Below are positions 1-6,854 of a stretch of 13,315 nt of DNA, piece after piece. The stretch lies in the NCBI RefSeq assembly GCF_002873135.1, contig NZ_MCVI01000072.1:153309-166623 (forward strand), written 5' to 3'. The notes beneath the pieces are model-generated. The model saw only the letters and a list, made by a program, of their open reading frames with translations. It had not been told where the DNA came from and did not search any database. The stretch's first letter is position 1; each line of letters opens with the position of its first letter. The DNA is from Shewanella sp. 10N.286.48.A6 (GTDB lineage: Bacteria > Pseudomonadota > Gammaproteobacteria > Enterobacterales > Shewanellaceae). Position numbers and translations under genes: made by a program.

Positions 1-187
1 TACCATTAGTCATTGCATTAGCACTCGCGTCACTATTAGTATTGGCTAACGCGGCACTTGGCTGCATCGCGCTCCAGAACACGGTTATAAATAGCCCCAA
101 AGTGAGCCATATTTTAAAATTTGTAGATGACTTAACAGTGTTACCCTGCGCTGTACCTTGTCCAGTACCTTGATCTGTGTTGTTCAT
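1..187 (-). CDS. Exported protein, N-terminal part only (runs off the left edge)
   Basis: Reading leftward from the ATG at 187-185, 62 codons stay open to the edge. The upstream minus-strand sequence TCAAGGTAGGAAT supplies a modest ribosome binding site. The product has a polar N-terminus of about 25 residues (MNNTDQGTGQG...), then a hydrophobic stretch (IWLTLGLFITVFWSA) and an Ala-rich possible cleavage site (PSAALA, about residues 43-48), followed by a Ser/Asn/Ala-rich stretch. This suggests a Sec signal or membrane anchor with an unusually long n-region. It lies 47 bases after the DUF3570 gene on the same strand and probably belongs to the same operon. Clusters of DUF4266 and DUF3570 genes often include an ApbE-type flavin transferase or a similar redox protein (recalled knowledge), but no diagnostic residues are visible here, so the identity is unknown. 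Confidence 0.7.
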   Translation of the reverse strand, partial: MNNTDQGTGQGTAQGNTVKSSTNFKIWLTLGLFITVFWSAMQPSAALANTNSDASANAMTNG

Positions 188-234
188 ATTCCTACCTTGA
201 AAATGGGCTAAATCGCTAACATTACGCAAAATGA

Positions 235-1374
235 TTAAAAGTAAACGCTATAAAAAGCGCGGATGACGTTAGCGGAAAAATTGTAAAACGGTTCGTTACC
301 TACGCCACCATCAGCAGTGGGATCTCTAAAGTTGTTGTAGTCGAAGGTGATGTAGTCCCATTGAATACTGGCTTCTGAGCGAGTATCTCCAAAAGATAAG
401 CTTTCAGGCATTAAATAAGTGACACCTAGGCCTAAGGTTAAGTCATTAAAGTCACTTAACTCTTTATCGCGGGCTAGGTAGTTTTGTGCATCTTGATAAG
501 GGAATAAGTCACTATAAAATTCAGCTTGAGTTTGCTGGTAGTAACGCACTTTAAATTCAAGTTCTAAGAAGTCACCAATAGGGTGGCGGTATCCGAGTTC
601 GACATCATTAGCATCAATTTCCCAGCTGTCGTTGAAGTAGCGATAATGAAAAAATAACGCCGCGCGATAGGGCAGAAAGTAGCTTGCCGATAATTTGGTT
701 GAAAACGAGTTACGAGTCTCTGGATAGATTTCTGACTGATAGCCAACACCGGATGGGTTAGTTGTATCTATGTAGCGTACCGTACGGTATGGGTTATTGA
801 GGTAACCTTCGTCAGCAATGGCTTCAAAGTTAAGTTGCGCGGTTAAGTTGCGAGTTAAAATTTGACTTATGCCTGCGCGAATACGGTACTGCTGGCTTTG
901 TTCTTCAAATTGGTCATCGCCATTGCGGCGTATTTCATTATCACCATATGACACACCAAGACTTAAATTGGTTAAATCGCCAAAGGTATCTTGAGATACA
1001 TTAACACTAAAGGATTGTGCGAGGTAATCGTCTTCATCACTCTGGCGGGCATTAAAGGTCATTAAGGTCTTATCGTTGAGGTATTCGACCCCAATTTGGC
1101 CTTCATGGCGCTTTTCGCTATATGGACTTGCTGTACTGAGCACATCTACAGAGGCCGAAGAAATGCTATCGAGGTAGTAGTAGCCAGTAAACGCCAATGA
1201 TTCTGAGGTCTTTTTTCGAAGCAATACCGAAGGACCGTCAATTTTCATCCCGCCGCCTTCATAGCTGTGATAAAGCACATCAGCGCGATCAGGCTCTAGC
1301 ACTGCTGCTAGGCTGAGTGGCGAGCAGAGAATTAATCCTGTCAGTGTGGCTGTCTTTAATAAGCACTTGAGCAT
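235..1374 (-). CDS. DUF3570 family protein, probable outer-membrane beta-barrel
   Basis: The 379-residue product has a Sec signal (MLKCLLKTATLTGLILCSPLSLAA) directly followed by the family signature, with DRADVLYHSYEGGG, IDGPSVLLRK, DSISSASVDV and TASPYSE near the N-terminus and GYLNNPYRTVRY and ARDKELSDF further on. Alternating polar/hydrophobic strands and a final aromatic (SVYF) fit an outer-membrane barrel. The frame stays open upstream to 1446, but that longer start lies inside the DUF4266 gene and would hide the signal peptide. The ATG at 1374-1372 is preferred because it lies one base after the DUF4266 stop (TAAGATG), which implies translational coupling. Function is not established; the family commonly accompanies DUF4266 and thioredoxin-like genes. 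Family assignment is firm; the role is inferred only from localisation and neighbours. Confidence 0.9.
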   Translation of the reverse strand: MLKCLLKTATLTGLILCSPLSLAAVLEPDRADVLYHSYEGGGMKIDGPSVLLRKKTSESLAFTGYYYLDSISSASVDVLSTASPYSEKRHEGQIGVEYLNDKTLMTFNARQSDEDDYLAQSFSVNVSQDTFGDLTNLSLGVSYGDNEIRRNGDDQFEEQSQQYRIRAGISQILTRNLTAQLNFEAIADEGYLNNPYRTVRYIDTTNPSGVGYQSEIYPETRNSFSTKLSASYFLPYRAALFFHYRYFNDSWEIDANDVELGYRHPIGDFLELEFKVRYYQQTQAEFYSDLFPYQDAQNYLARDKELSDFNDLTLGLGVTYLMPESLSFGDTRSEASIQWDYITFDYNNFRDPTADGGVGNEPFYNFSANVIRAFYSVYF

Positions 1375-1375
1375 C

Positions 1376-1624
1376 TTAGTTACAACCACAGCCACCGCCT
1401 CCAGTTCCTTCTGCTCCGCGAGCAGACTCACGGGCCTCCAATACATGCGCTACGTGCATATTGGCAATAGGGTGCCTACCAAATCGCATAATAGGATCGG
1501 CAAGGTTTTGGCGTTCATAAGGTTTTACCCAAGGTTCTATGTCTAAACTTGAGCAGCCCGATATTATGAATAGTGACGACAGGGCCGTTATGAGCATGAG
1601 CATTTTTTTGATTGGATTCATCAT
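1376..1624 (-). CDS. DUF4266 small lipoprotein with Gly/Cys-rich C-terminal tail
   Basis: An 82-residue lipoprotein precursor. The signal MMNPIKKMLMLITALSSLF leads to the lipobox IISGC, with Cys24 as lipidation site. Serine at +2 predicts outer-membrane sorting. The mature part (about 59 residues) carries the family core LDIEPWVKPYERQNLADPIM and then ANMHVAHVLEARESARG, and ends in GTGGGGCGCN, with two cysteines (79 and 81) in a glycine run. The tail is a family hallmark as I recall it. The gene sits 4 bases after the TlpA stop and 1 base before the DUF3570 start; GAGAGTAAC provides the ribosome binding site. A paired-Cys tail beside a thioredoxin suggests metal binding, thiol redox or a modification site, but no function is proven. 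The start could be either of the two adjacent ATGs. Confidence 0.9.
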   Translation of the reverse strand: MMNPIKKMLMLITALSSLFIISGCSSLDIEPWVKPYERQNLADPIMRFGRHPIANMHVAHVLEARESARGAEGTGGGGCGCN

Positions 1625-1628
1625 AGGG

Positions 1629-2132
1629 TTACTCTCTGATCAGCTTTTTAATCGCAGCGGCGTATTTTTTCTCGTAACCGTCTTGATAACCTAAGAACAC
1701 ATATCGCACTTTGCCGTCGCGATCGACAATCACAGTCGTTGGCATGGCTTTTACATCGTAGGTCTGAGATAGGCTGTTTGTTTCGTCAAAAAAGATGTCA
1801 AAACTTAAATTAAGATCGGCTAGAAAGTCTTTACCTGCTTGGTTTTCTTGCTCAACATTGACGCCCCAAACGGCAACGCCTAAATCTCGATATTTGTCTT
1901 CAAGCTTTTGCAGTACTGGCATCTCTTTTCTACAAGGTCCACACCAAGATGCCCAGAAGTTAATCAGGATGATATTGCCGCGCTGCTCAGAGAGTTTAAG
2001 GTTCTCACCTTGCATGTTTTTTAAGGTGAAATCTGGTGCCATATCGCCTTCTGATAACGCATTGGCTTGAATCGATACACTTAAAGTAAATAGGGTAAAC
2101 AGGGCAATGAACCCACGCTTAAATAACATCAT
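1629..2132 (-). CDS. TlpA/ResA-type periplasmic thioredoxin-like protein
   Basis: The 167-residue product has a Sec signal (MLFKRGFIALFTLFTLSVSIQANA, cleavage near residue 25), then the peroxiredoxin/TlpA opening GDMAPDFTLKNMQGE. The redox site WCGPC is at Cys64-Cys67 and the cis-proline motif MPTT at Pro131, followed by the DRDGKVRYVFLGYQ strand. All expected residues of an active periplasmic thiol-disulfide oxidoreductase are present. Members typically reduce haem-binding or structural cysteines, for example in cytochrome c maturation. Here plausible targets are the CXXCH haem proteins of the locus or the Cys tail of the adjacent DUF4266 lipoprotein; that is inference. AAGGA upstream of two consecutive ATGs gives a good ribosome binding site. 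It is cotranscribed with the DUF4266 gene (4-base gap). Confidence 0.95.
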   Translation of the reverse strand: MMLFKRGFIALFTLFTLSVSIQANALSEGDMAPDFTLKNMQGENLKLSEQRGNIILINFWASWCGPCRKEMPVLQKLEDKYRDLGVAVWGVNVEQENQAGKDFLADLNLSFDIFFDETNSLSQTYDVKAMPTTVIVDRDGKVRYVFLGYQDGYEKKYAAAIKKLIRE

Positions 2133-2208
2133 TGATAATCCTTTTTTTCTTACTATTTAATTTTTGTTTAACTCTTTTTCGAGCTAGGTTGTGACCAACG
2201 GCTATAGA

Positions 2209-2931
2209 TTAAAAATAAACAGCAATACCGGTAGAAAAGGTTAAATTGTGCGTCGTTTTTGATGAGCCTGTTATTTGAGTGTCAAAGATGTAGTCACTCA
2301 TCGCCAGATCCCATGCAACCCAGTCATTGAGAAAAACACGGTAGTTAGCGGTTAAGTTCACCGTAAATTGTTCATCACCGGCAAACTCAGTGTTACCACC
2401 ACCGACTTCAATGGAGAACACACTGTTAAAGACTAAATCTTCACTGAAAAATATTTCACCAGGCAGAAGGTTATAACCAATATTGAGGCCGTAGTAGGTC
2501 ATTTCGCGCTCTTCATCTGTCAGTAAAGGCGCGGTATTAGCAAGCTTCTCAAAACTGGTATATCCGCCTTCAGCGACTGCATATCTGCCTTTGACATAAA
2601 AGTGTTCACTGATGTGATACCCCAGATGTGCACTAATCCAAGGGCTATTTTCAAAGTCCTCAATTGACATCAAGCCACCTTGAATACCGACCTCGAAATT
2701 TTCGGTATCCAATACATCATCGAGTACTTCGCGGCGCTCAACATCGGCTTTAACTCCGACGGTATTTGATTGGCTAGCTTCAGCTGAAAGTGCAATGGCG
2801 CTATAGCCCATGCCTAAAGTGACGATACTTAGGGTTAAACAAGATTTAATTGCGTTTTTTACCATGGTATTAATGCTTATTTTTGTTGTTATCGCTGTTT
2901 TCATCATTGCCTTCATTATTCCCATGCCCAT
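2209..2931 (-). CDS. Outer-membrane beta-barrel domain protein (TIGR04565-like)
   Basis: The 240-residue product has a signal peptide best read as MVKNAIKSCLTLSIVTLGMGYSAIALSA, beginning at Met23. It then has strands typical of the small barrel family first noted in myxobacteria: FEVGIQGGLMSIEDF, ISAHLGYHISEHFYVKGRYAV, YYGLNIGYNLLPGE, FSIEVGGGNTEFAGDEQFTVN and NYRVFLNDWVAWDLAMSDYIFD. It ends in AVYF, the terminal aromatic of outer-membrane barrels. The start is uncertain: the ATG at 2931 overlaps the upstream stop by one base (TAATG) and suits coupling, but gives an odd Met-rich 22-residue extension. Met23 (2865) gives a normal signal but has a weak ribosome site. It follows another barrel gene of similar size, so the two may be ancient paralogues or partners. 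A 76-base AT-rich gap separates it from tlpA. Confidence 0.88.
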   Translation of the reverse strand: MGMGIMKAMMKTAITTKISINTMVKNAIKSCLTLSIVTLGMGYSAIALSAEASQSNTVGVKADVERREVLDDVLDTENFEVGIQGGLMSIEDFENSPWISAHLGYHISEHFYVKGRYAVAEGGYTSFEKLANTAPLLTDEEREMTYYGLNIGYNLLPGEIFFSEDLVFNSVFSIEVGGGNTEFAGDEQFTVNLTANYRVFLNDWVAWDLAMSDYIFDTQITGSSKTTHNLTFSTGIAVYF

Positions 2932-3692
2932 TAGAAAAAGACGCTAAAGCCGACTTTCCAAGATTGAAGTTGTTCATTTTCATCTCTGTCGGTTAAGGCC
3001 AACGAGAGTTTATATTCGGCGCGTAAGATAAAGTTACGTGCGAGATGGTATTTAACCCCAGCCGCTGCACTCATTAAGGTGCTTTGACGTGATTCAGAAT
3101 CCGCGATAACACTGTGAGGCTTAGTGTTGATAATGCCGCCACCTATGCCAATGTAAGGGACCAAGGTAAATTCAGGAAAAGGATGGCTGTAAAGCATGGC
3201 TTCAAATAAGTCACTATCAGAAATGCTACCTAAGGCTTTACCTGCAGATATTTCAGCACTAAAAACAGGGGTGAAAACATAGCCTAAGTGCACGTTATAA
3301 AAGTTAGCGCCTTCAAGGTCGCCATACATTACGCCCGATTCCCAGTCTCTTTGCATAAAGGCTTCAGTGCCAATGACATGCTGGTTAACCGCTTCACCAT
3401 GTTGGCTGAGTCCGCGTAAGTCATCTTCATGAAACCAACCTTCAATGCCACGCTTATCACGGACTTTGAGCCAAGATGTTCGTTTGAGTAGTACACTGAC
3501 CTGTTCATGTTGCTCAACAACATGTACGACGGGATAGCCTGCACTTGGGCCTGAATGAAGCTCAACAAAGGGAACATCAATGGTTAACTGCGCCGCCGAG
3601 GATTCAGCGTGAGCAAGGTTGGAGTTCAATAACGTTAAACAGAGTAATGTACCTGCCAACATGAATTTGAATGGGCAGGCGAAATTAAACAT
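2931..3692 (-). CDS. Bacterial SH3 domain protein with C-terminal beta-barrel
   Basis: The 253-residue product has a signal peptide (cleavage after LAHA, residue 29), then a bacterial SH3 domain at about residues 36-95: LHSGPSAGYPVV, then VSVLLKRTSWLKVRD and GIEGWFHEDDL. From about residue 105 it becomes a small barrel (GVMYGDLEGANFYNVHLGYVF, PYIGIGGGIINT, SAAAGVKYHLARNF) ending in FSVFF. The SH3 part may bind peptidoglycan or a periplasmic partner while the barrel sits in the outer membrane, linking the two layers; this is inferred from the domain types. AAAAGGAAACT before the ATG is a good ribosome binding site. Its stop codon overlaps the next gene's ATG by one base. It lies 146 bases after the HzsA-related gene, a gap containing the 15-bp repeats. 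Confidence 0.9.
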   Translation of the reverse strand: MFNFACPFKFMLAGTLLCLTLLNSNLAHAESSAAQLTIDVPFVELHSGPSAGYPVVHVVEQHEQVSVLLKRTSWLKVRDKRGIEGWFHEDDLRGLSQHGEAVNQHVIGTEAFMQRDWESGVMYGDLEGANFYNVHLGYVFTPVFSAEISAGKALGSISDSDLFEAMLYSHPFPEFTLVPYIGIGGGIINTKPHSVIADSESRQSTLMSAAAGVKYHLARNFILRAEYKLSLALTDRDENEQLQSWKVGFSVFF

Positions 3693-3760
3693 AGTTTCCT
3701 TTTTGTAACATCATCAGTCCTTGTTTATTGTTGTTTTTATTTGGCTTTTAACTTTGTTGT

Positions 3761-3835
3761 TATCAAGGTTTTTCTTATCAAGCCGTCTCTTACCAAGGTT
3801 GCTCTTATTATGGCGGCTGTTATCAAAAGTCTTTT
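3761..3835 (+). repeat. Five degenerate 15-bp tandem repeats, intergenic set
   Basis: Units start at 3761, 3776, 3791, 3806 and 3821: TATCAAGGTTTTTCT, TATCAAGCCGTCTCT, TACCAAGGTTGCTCT, TATTATGGCGGCTGT and TATCAAAAGTCTTTT. Read on the plus strand in triplets they would give YQGFS, YQAVS, YQGCS, YYGGC, YQKSF, but no start codon opens this frame after the stop at 3749-3751, so I do not call a gene. The same pattern occurs on the opposite strand at 6509-6583. The repeats fill most of the 146-bp gap between two genes of the operon. Confidence 0.75.
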
Positions 3836-3838
3836 CGA

Positions 3839-6601
3839 CTAATCTTGAGCGTAAAAAGGGGTGTTGTAATACTGAGCCCCAATATCTATCCATTCGCTTA
3901 ATAATTTAAGTTCGTCGGCTGTCAGCATATTTTGATGGGTTTCATCATTCATGGTATTAAAAAACCTGCTACTGGCTCTGGCACCATTAGTCGAGATAAT
4001 TGCTGGTACATTCACTGTGGTTAATACAGGAATTGGATTACCTTCGGCATCGAGTATCAATTCACCATCGGCATCCAGTTGATAAACCACGTTACCATCG
4101 GCATCTAGCACTTCGACTAGTTTGTCGATAACGATCCCATCCACTTCTTCTTGTTCGACATCATTAAAAAATAACTCACGATAACTCGTTAGGTGAGCGA
4201 TTTGATCTATTGATGGAGCTGCAATCAATTCAAGCTGACCAGCTGGCACCTGGGCAAGGTTATTATCATCGACATTGCTATGGCACACGGTGCAAGTGTT
4301 ATCCGCAAGGACCTCTAAGGTGTCTTCGTCTATGGCTAAACGAGGTAAATCCCAAAGGGGCTGAATATGTTCTTCATAGTTGATTTGAATGCGGCAATAT
4401 GGGGTCCAATTATTAAAACATTCACTGCCATTTGGTGCAGGGGTTGTTAAGTTTTCATAACTCAGATTCATACTCGGGTTTGGCGCTGAGATAGCTGGAT
4501 TAGTCCAAATATCATCGTAACGTAGGCTCGCCGATAGCTCTGCAATACCATTGACCATGGCATCGGCCTGCGCCATGGTTTGACCTTGTATTGGAATAAT
4601 ATTGCTGCTGGCATTAGGGTATGCAGAGCCACCAATCGCCCCTGTGTTAATGCTGTCTGCTTGGGCATCATAACGGCCATGAGGTAATTGGCTGTTAGCC
4701 GTGTGACAACCCATACATTGCAGGGTTTCACCGGCTTGTAAACTTATCCATTGGCTGTGGCGACCACCAATGCGTTGGCCGTTGCTATCTAAGACACTGA
4801 TGGCCAATGGCACATTTGCAGGGACTTTAATTTTCACTGAGCCGTCTGGCTGAATTGGGGTGTAGCCAATAACTTCGCGCATTAATTGATTTCGGCTGCG
4901 GCCAAAATCGGTATTGGCAATATCTCGAACTTCATCAGGTGGCATAGGTACGCCGCGGACGACTTTTAAAAAGCGCGCTGGTAATTCACTGGCTGGGGTT
5001 AATGAAGGATCGCTTAATCGACTAATACCGCCTTGATTACTGCTGCTGTCTTGACCATCAAAATCATATACGCTGCGAATGTGAATTGCCGCAGCGAGCT
5101 CTTGGTGCAACTGTGGATCAAGTTCATTACCAACCACTTGATCGGCGATAAAGGCTTTAGGTTGCGATGAAGGCTGCATCACTAACGCTTCAGTAATCAC
5201 TTTACCTTCTTCGCTATTGGCGACTAACTGCTGAGTACCGTCGGCATCGTTAAGTAGCCAAAGCTCATATAAGGGATCGGCAAGTGTTAAGGTTTGATCC
5301 AGTAACTGTTCATCAGTTAATTGACCACATGCACGGATTTGTTCTTCAACAACAACCCGACAAAGATCCCAACTCAATAAATAACGTTGGCTGTTATCAG
5401 GTAATGGATATAAATGAGTTAAGCGCCCAGAAGGAGATAGCGCGTCTGCGAAGTTAAATTTAAAATCAAAACTGAGCGGTAAATCGCTTATGGCATTGTT
5501 AGTTGTGTTGTCGGTTTCGCCCGATACCGCAGTGGCTTGCTGGTTATCAATATACTCATCGATATTGATTGTCACAGGCCTTTTTTGATAACTCATTTCA
5601 TCCTGTGATGACAGCAGCATTAGTATATTGCCATTTGGTAATTGCTGCGGTTTAACAAACTCAATTTGTTCATCTTGCTCATCGAGAGTCATTTGATGAG
5701 AATGCCAGCCGAACATTAATTCATTCTCAGTGCCATCTGGATTCATTTTGTAGAGGTTAATACCATGGTCGCTACCCATGTCATCCCAACGGCTATAGAG
5801 GATTTGTCCATCTTGCAATACCAGTGGGTAGAAATCATGACTAAGATTGAAGGTCAGTTGCTCAATACCGCTACCATCATCGTTCATTAAATGGATGTTG
5901 AACGTTTCGTTATCGCGGCTTTCATCGAGAGCGGTGTATTGCGGTTTACCTTCATCGAGTAAAATGGCTCGTGATAAGCGCTGGCGGGTTGAGGCAAATA
6001 TAATCCGTCCATCAGGGAGAAAGGATGCCATCAAGTCATCACCTTGTTCGGCAGTCGTATCACTGTCTATTAATCGGGTCAGTGATTGGTCAGATAATTG
6101 GTAACGCCATATATTCCAACTTGGTTGCTCATCTTCGTCGGCATCAGCAATTTCTGGCGCGCGAATAGAGACTAAAAATTGTTGACCATCATCAGAGACT
6201 GATAAATCACGAATATCTATGCGTTGGATAGTGTCAGGATCTTCGGTGATTAAATCGGCAAAAAGTTCGGCGGTGATATTGGTAACGGGTGAGTCAGTAA
6301 ACGCATTTCGTTTTACAAATAATTGTGCGCCAGGATTAAATTGGCTTGGGTTTCTACTTTGAAAACTAGCGGATTCTGGGTTGTCATCACTGGGCTGGGT
6401 AATGAGATCGCGCTGAATGTAAACCACAGGGTATTCAACTAAAACAGGATCAGGCTGTTCATCCTTAAGCGTGGTATCCGTGTTACAACCGCTAACAAGA
6501 AGAAACGCCATTAATGCTTGATAACTAAAAGCTTTATAGCCTAAAACTTTATTGTCAAAAGTTTTACGGCCTAATCCCTTTAAGCCGAAAAATGGCTTCA
6601 T
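3839..6601 (-). CDS. HzsA-related dihaem lipoprotein with beta-propeller (hydrazine synthase alpha-like)
   Basis: The 920-residue product is a lipoprotein with lipobox LLVSGC (Cys39; Asn at +2, outer-membrane type). Residues about 100-330 hold PD40/TolB-like propeller blades, such as LPDGRIIFASTRQ, NIHLMNDDGSGIEQLTFN (from 235) and INLYKMNPDGTENE. Next comes the HZS-alpha-like segment VVRGVPMPPDEV... GYTPIQPDGSVKIKVPANVP... SQWISLQAGETLQCMGCH, with haem motif CMGCH at 629-633. A second motif, CTVCH, is at 770-774, preceded by YCRIQINYEEHIQPLW. This order matches proteins named HzsA-related; true hydrazine synthase also needs beta/gamma subunits, not seen here, so hydrazine chemistry is not claimed. 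TTAAGGGTAATAA before the ATG is a good ribosome binding site. The signal n-region is long because it contains a 15-bp-repeat block. Residues about 830-854 contain three DxDG/DAEG motifs. It is first in the minus operon and divergent from the other haem genes. Substrate unknown. Confidence 0.88.
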   Translation of the reverse strand: MKPFFGLKGLGRKTFDNKVLGYKAFSYQALMAFLLVSGCNTDTTLKDEQPDPVLVEYPVVYIQRDLITQPSDDNPESASFQSRNPSQFNPGAQLFVKRNAFTDSPVTNITAELFADLITEDPDTIQRIDIRDLSVSDDGQQFLVSIRAPEIADADEDEQPSWNIWRYQLSDQSLTRLIDSDTTAEQGDDLMASFLPDGRIIFASTRQRLSRAILLDEGKPQYTALDESRDNETFNIHLMNDDGSGIEQLTFNLSHDFYPLVLQDGQILYSRWDDMGSDHGINLYKMNPDGTENELMFGWHSHQMTLDEQDEQIEFVKPQQLPNGNILMLLSSQDEMSYQKRPVTINIDEYIDNQQATAVSGETDNTTNNAISDLPLSFDFKFNFADALSPSGRLTHLYPLPDNSQRYLLSWDLCRVVVEEQIRACGQLTDEQLLDQTLTLADPLYELWLLNDADGTQQLVANSEEGKVITEALVMQPSSQPKAFIADQVVGNELDPQLHQELAAAIHIRSVYDFDGQDSSSNQGGISRLSDPSLTPASELPARFLKVVRGVPMPPDEVRDIANTDFGRSRNQLMREVIGYTPIQPDGSVKIKVPANVPLAISVLDSNGQRIGGRHSQWISLQAGETLQCMGCHTANSQLPHGRYDAQADSINTGAIGGSAYPNASSNIIPIQGQTMAQADAMVNGIAELSASLRYDDIWTNPAISAPNPSMNLSYENLTTPAPNGSECFNNWTPYCRIQINYEEHIQPLWDLPRLAIDEDTLEVLADNTCTVCHSNVDDNNLAQVPAGQLELIAAPSIDQIAHLTSYRELFFNDVEQEEVDGIVIDKLVEVLDADGNVVYQLDADGELILDAEGNPIPVLTTVNVPAIISTNGARASSRFFNTMNDETHQNMLTADELKLLSEWIDIGAQYYNTPFYAQD
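6509..6583 (-). repeat. Five 15-bp repeats inside the HzsA-related signal-peptide coding region
   Basis: Codons 7-31 of the HzsA-related gene fall into five 15-base units encoding LKGLG, RKTFD, NKVLG, YKAFS and YQALM. The units TATAAAGCTTTTAGT and TATCAAGCATTAATG closely resemble TATCAAGGTTTTTCT and its relatives at 3761-3835, but lie on the opposite strand. The gene is therefore bracketed by inverted 75-bp repeat blocks. The block extends the basic n-region of the lipoprotein signal. Confidence 0.7.
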
Positions 6602-6669
6602 TTATTACCCTTAATATATAATTGTTATTATTGTTATCGTTACATAGTTAAAACGTAATAACTCTTGAC

Positions 6670-6698
6670 ATTATTGCCGCCTAGTCTCAGTGTTTCAA
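6670..6698 (-). promoter_or_regulatory. Candidate sigma-70 promoter for the minus-strand operon
   Basis: On the minus strand, TTGAAA (6698-6693) and AATAAT (6675-6670) are separated by 17 bases; each hexamer matches consensus at 5 of 6 positions. Transcription would begin near 6662, giving a leader of about 60 nt. It lies in the 253-bp AT-rich divergent region (6602-6854). I found no equally good promoter for the plus-strand genes there; a TATAAC at 6801-6806 lacks a convincing -35. No activity data exist. Confidence 0.45.
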
Positions 6699-6854
6699 TA
6701 CTTTTTAATAAAAATTATTTTGCCAAGTAAAAATAAAGTTAACAAAAATAAAAACAACAAGCTTTATGATTCCCGAAATACTTATCATTGTCTGCGTTTT
6801 TATAACTCTGCCGCTTAAGGCGTTTGTTGGCTGAAATAACGACAAGGAGACAGT

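Noticed and set aside
1375..1446. Longer start for the DUF3570 protein at 1446
   Set aside because: It lies within the DUF4266 gene and buries the signal peptide; the ATG at 1374 right after the DUF4266 stop fits better.
3721..3909. Plus-strand Leu/Arg-rich frame of 62 codons
   Set aside because: It reads through the 15-bp repeats and the antisense end of the HzsA-related gene, with biased composition and no ribosome site.
3839..6601. Genuine hydrazine synthase and anammox metabolism
   Set aside because: No beta/gamma subunit genes, no hydrazine dehydrogenase context, and the tyrosine near the haem site is missing; only the alpha-like architecture is shared.
6665..6670. TTGACA as the -35 of a plus-strand promoter
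   Set aside because: No acceptable -10 lies 15-19 bases downstream, and it overlaps the -10 of the better minus-strand candidate.
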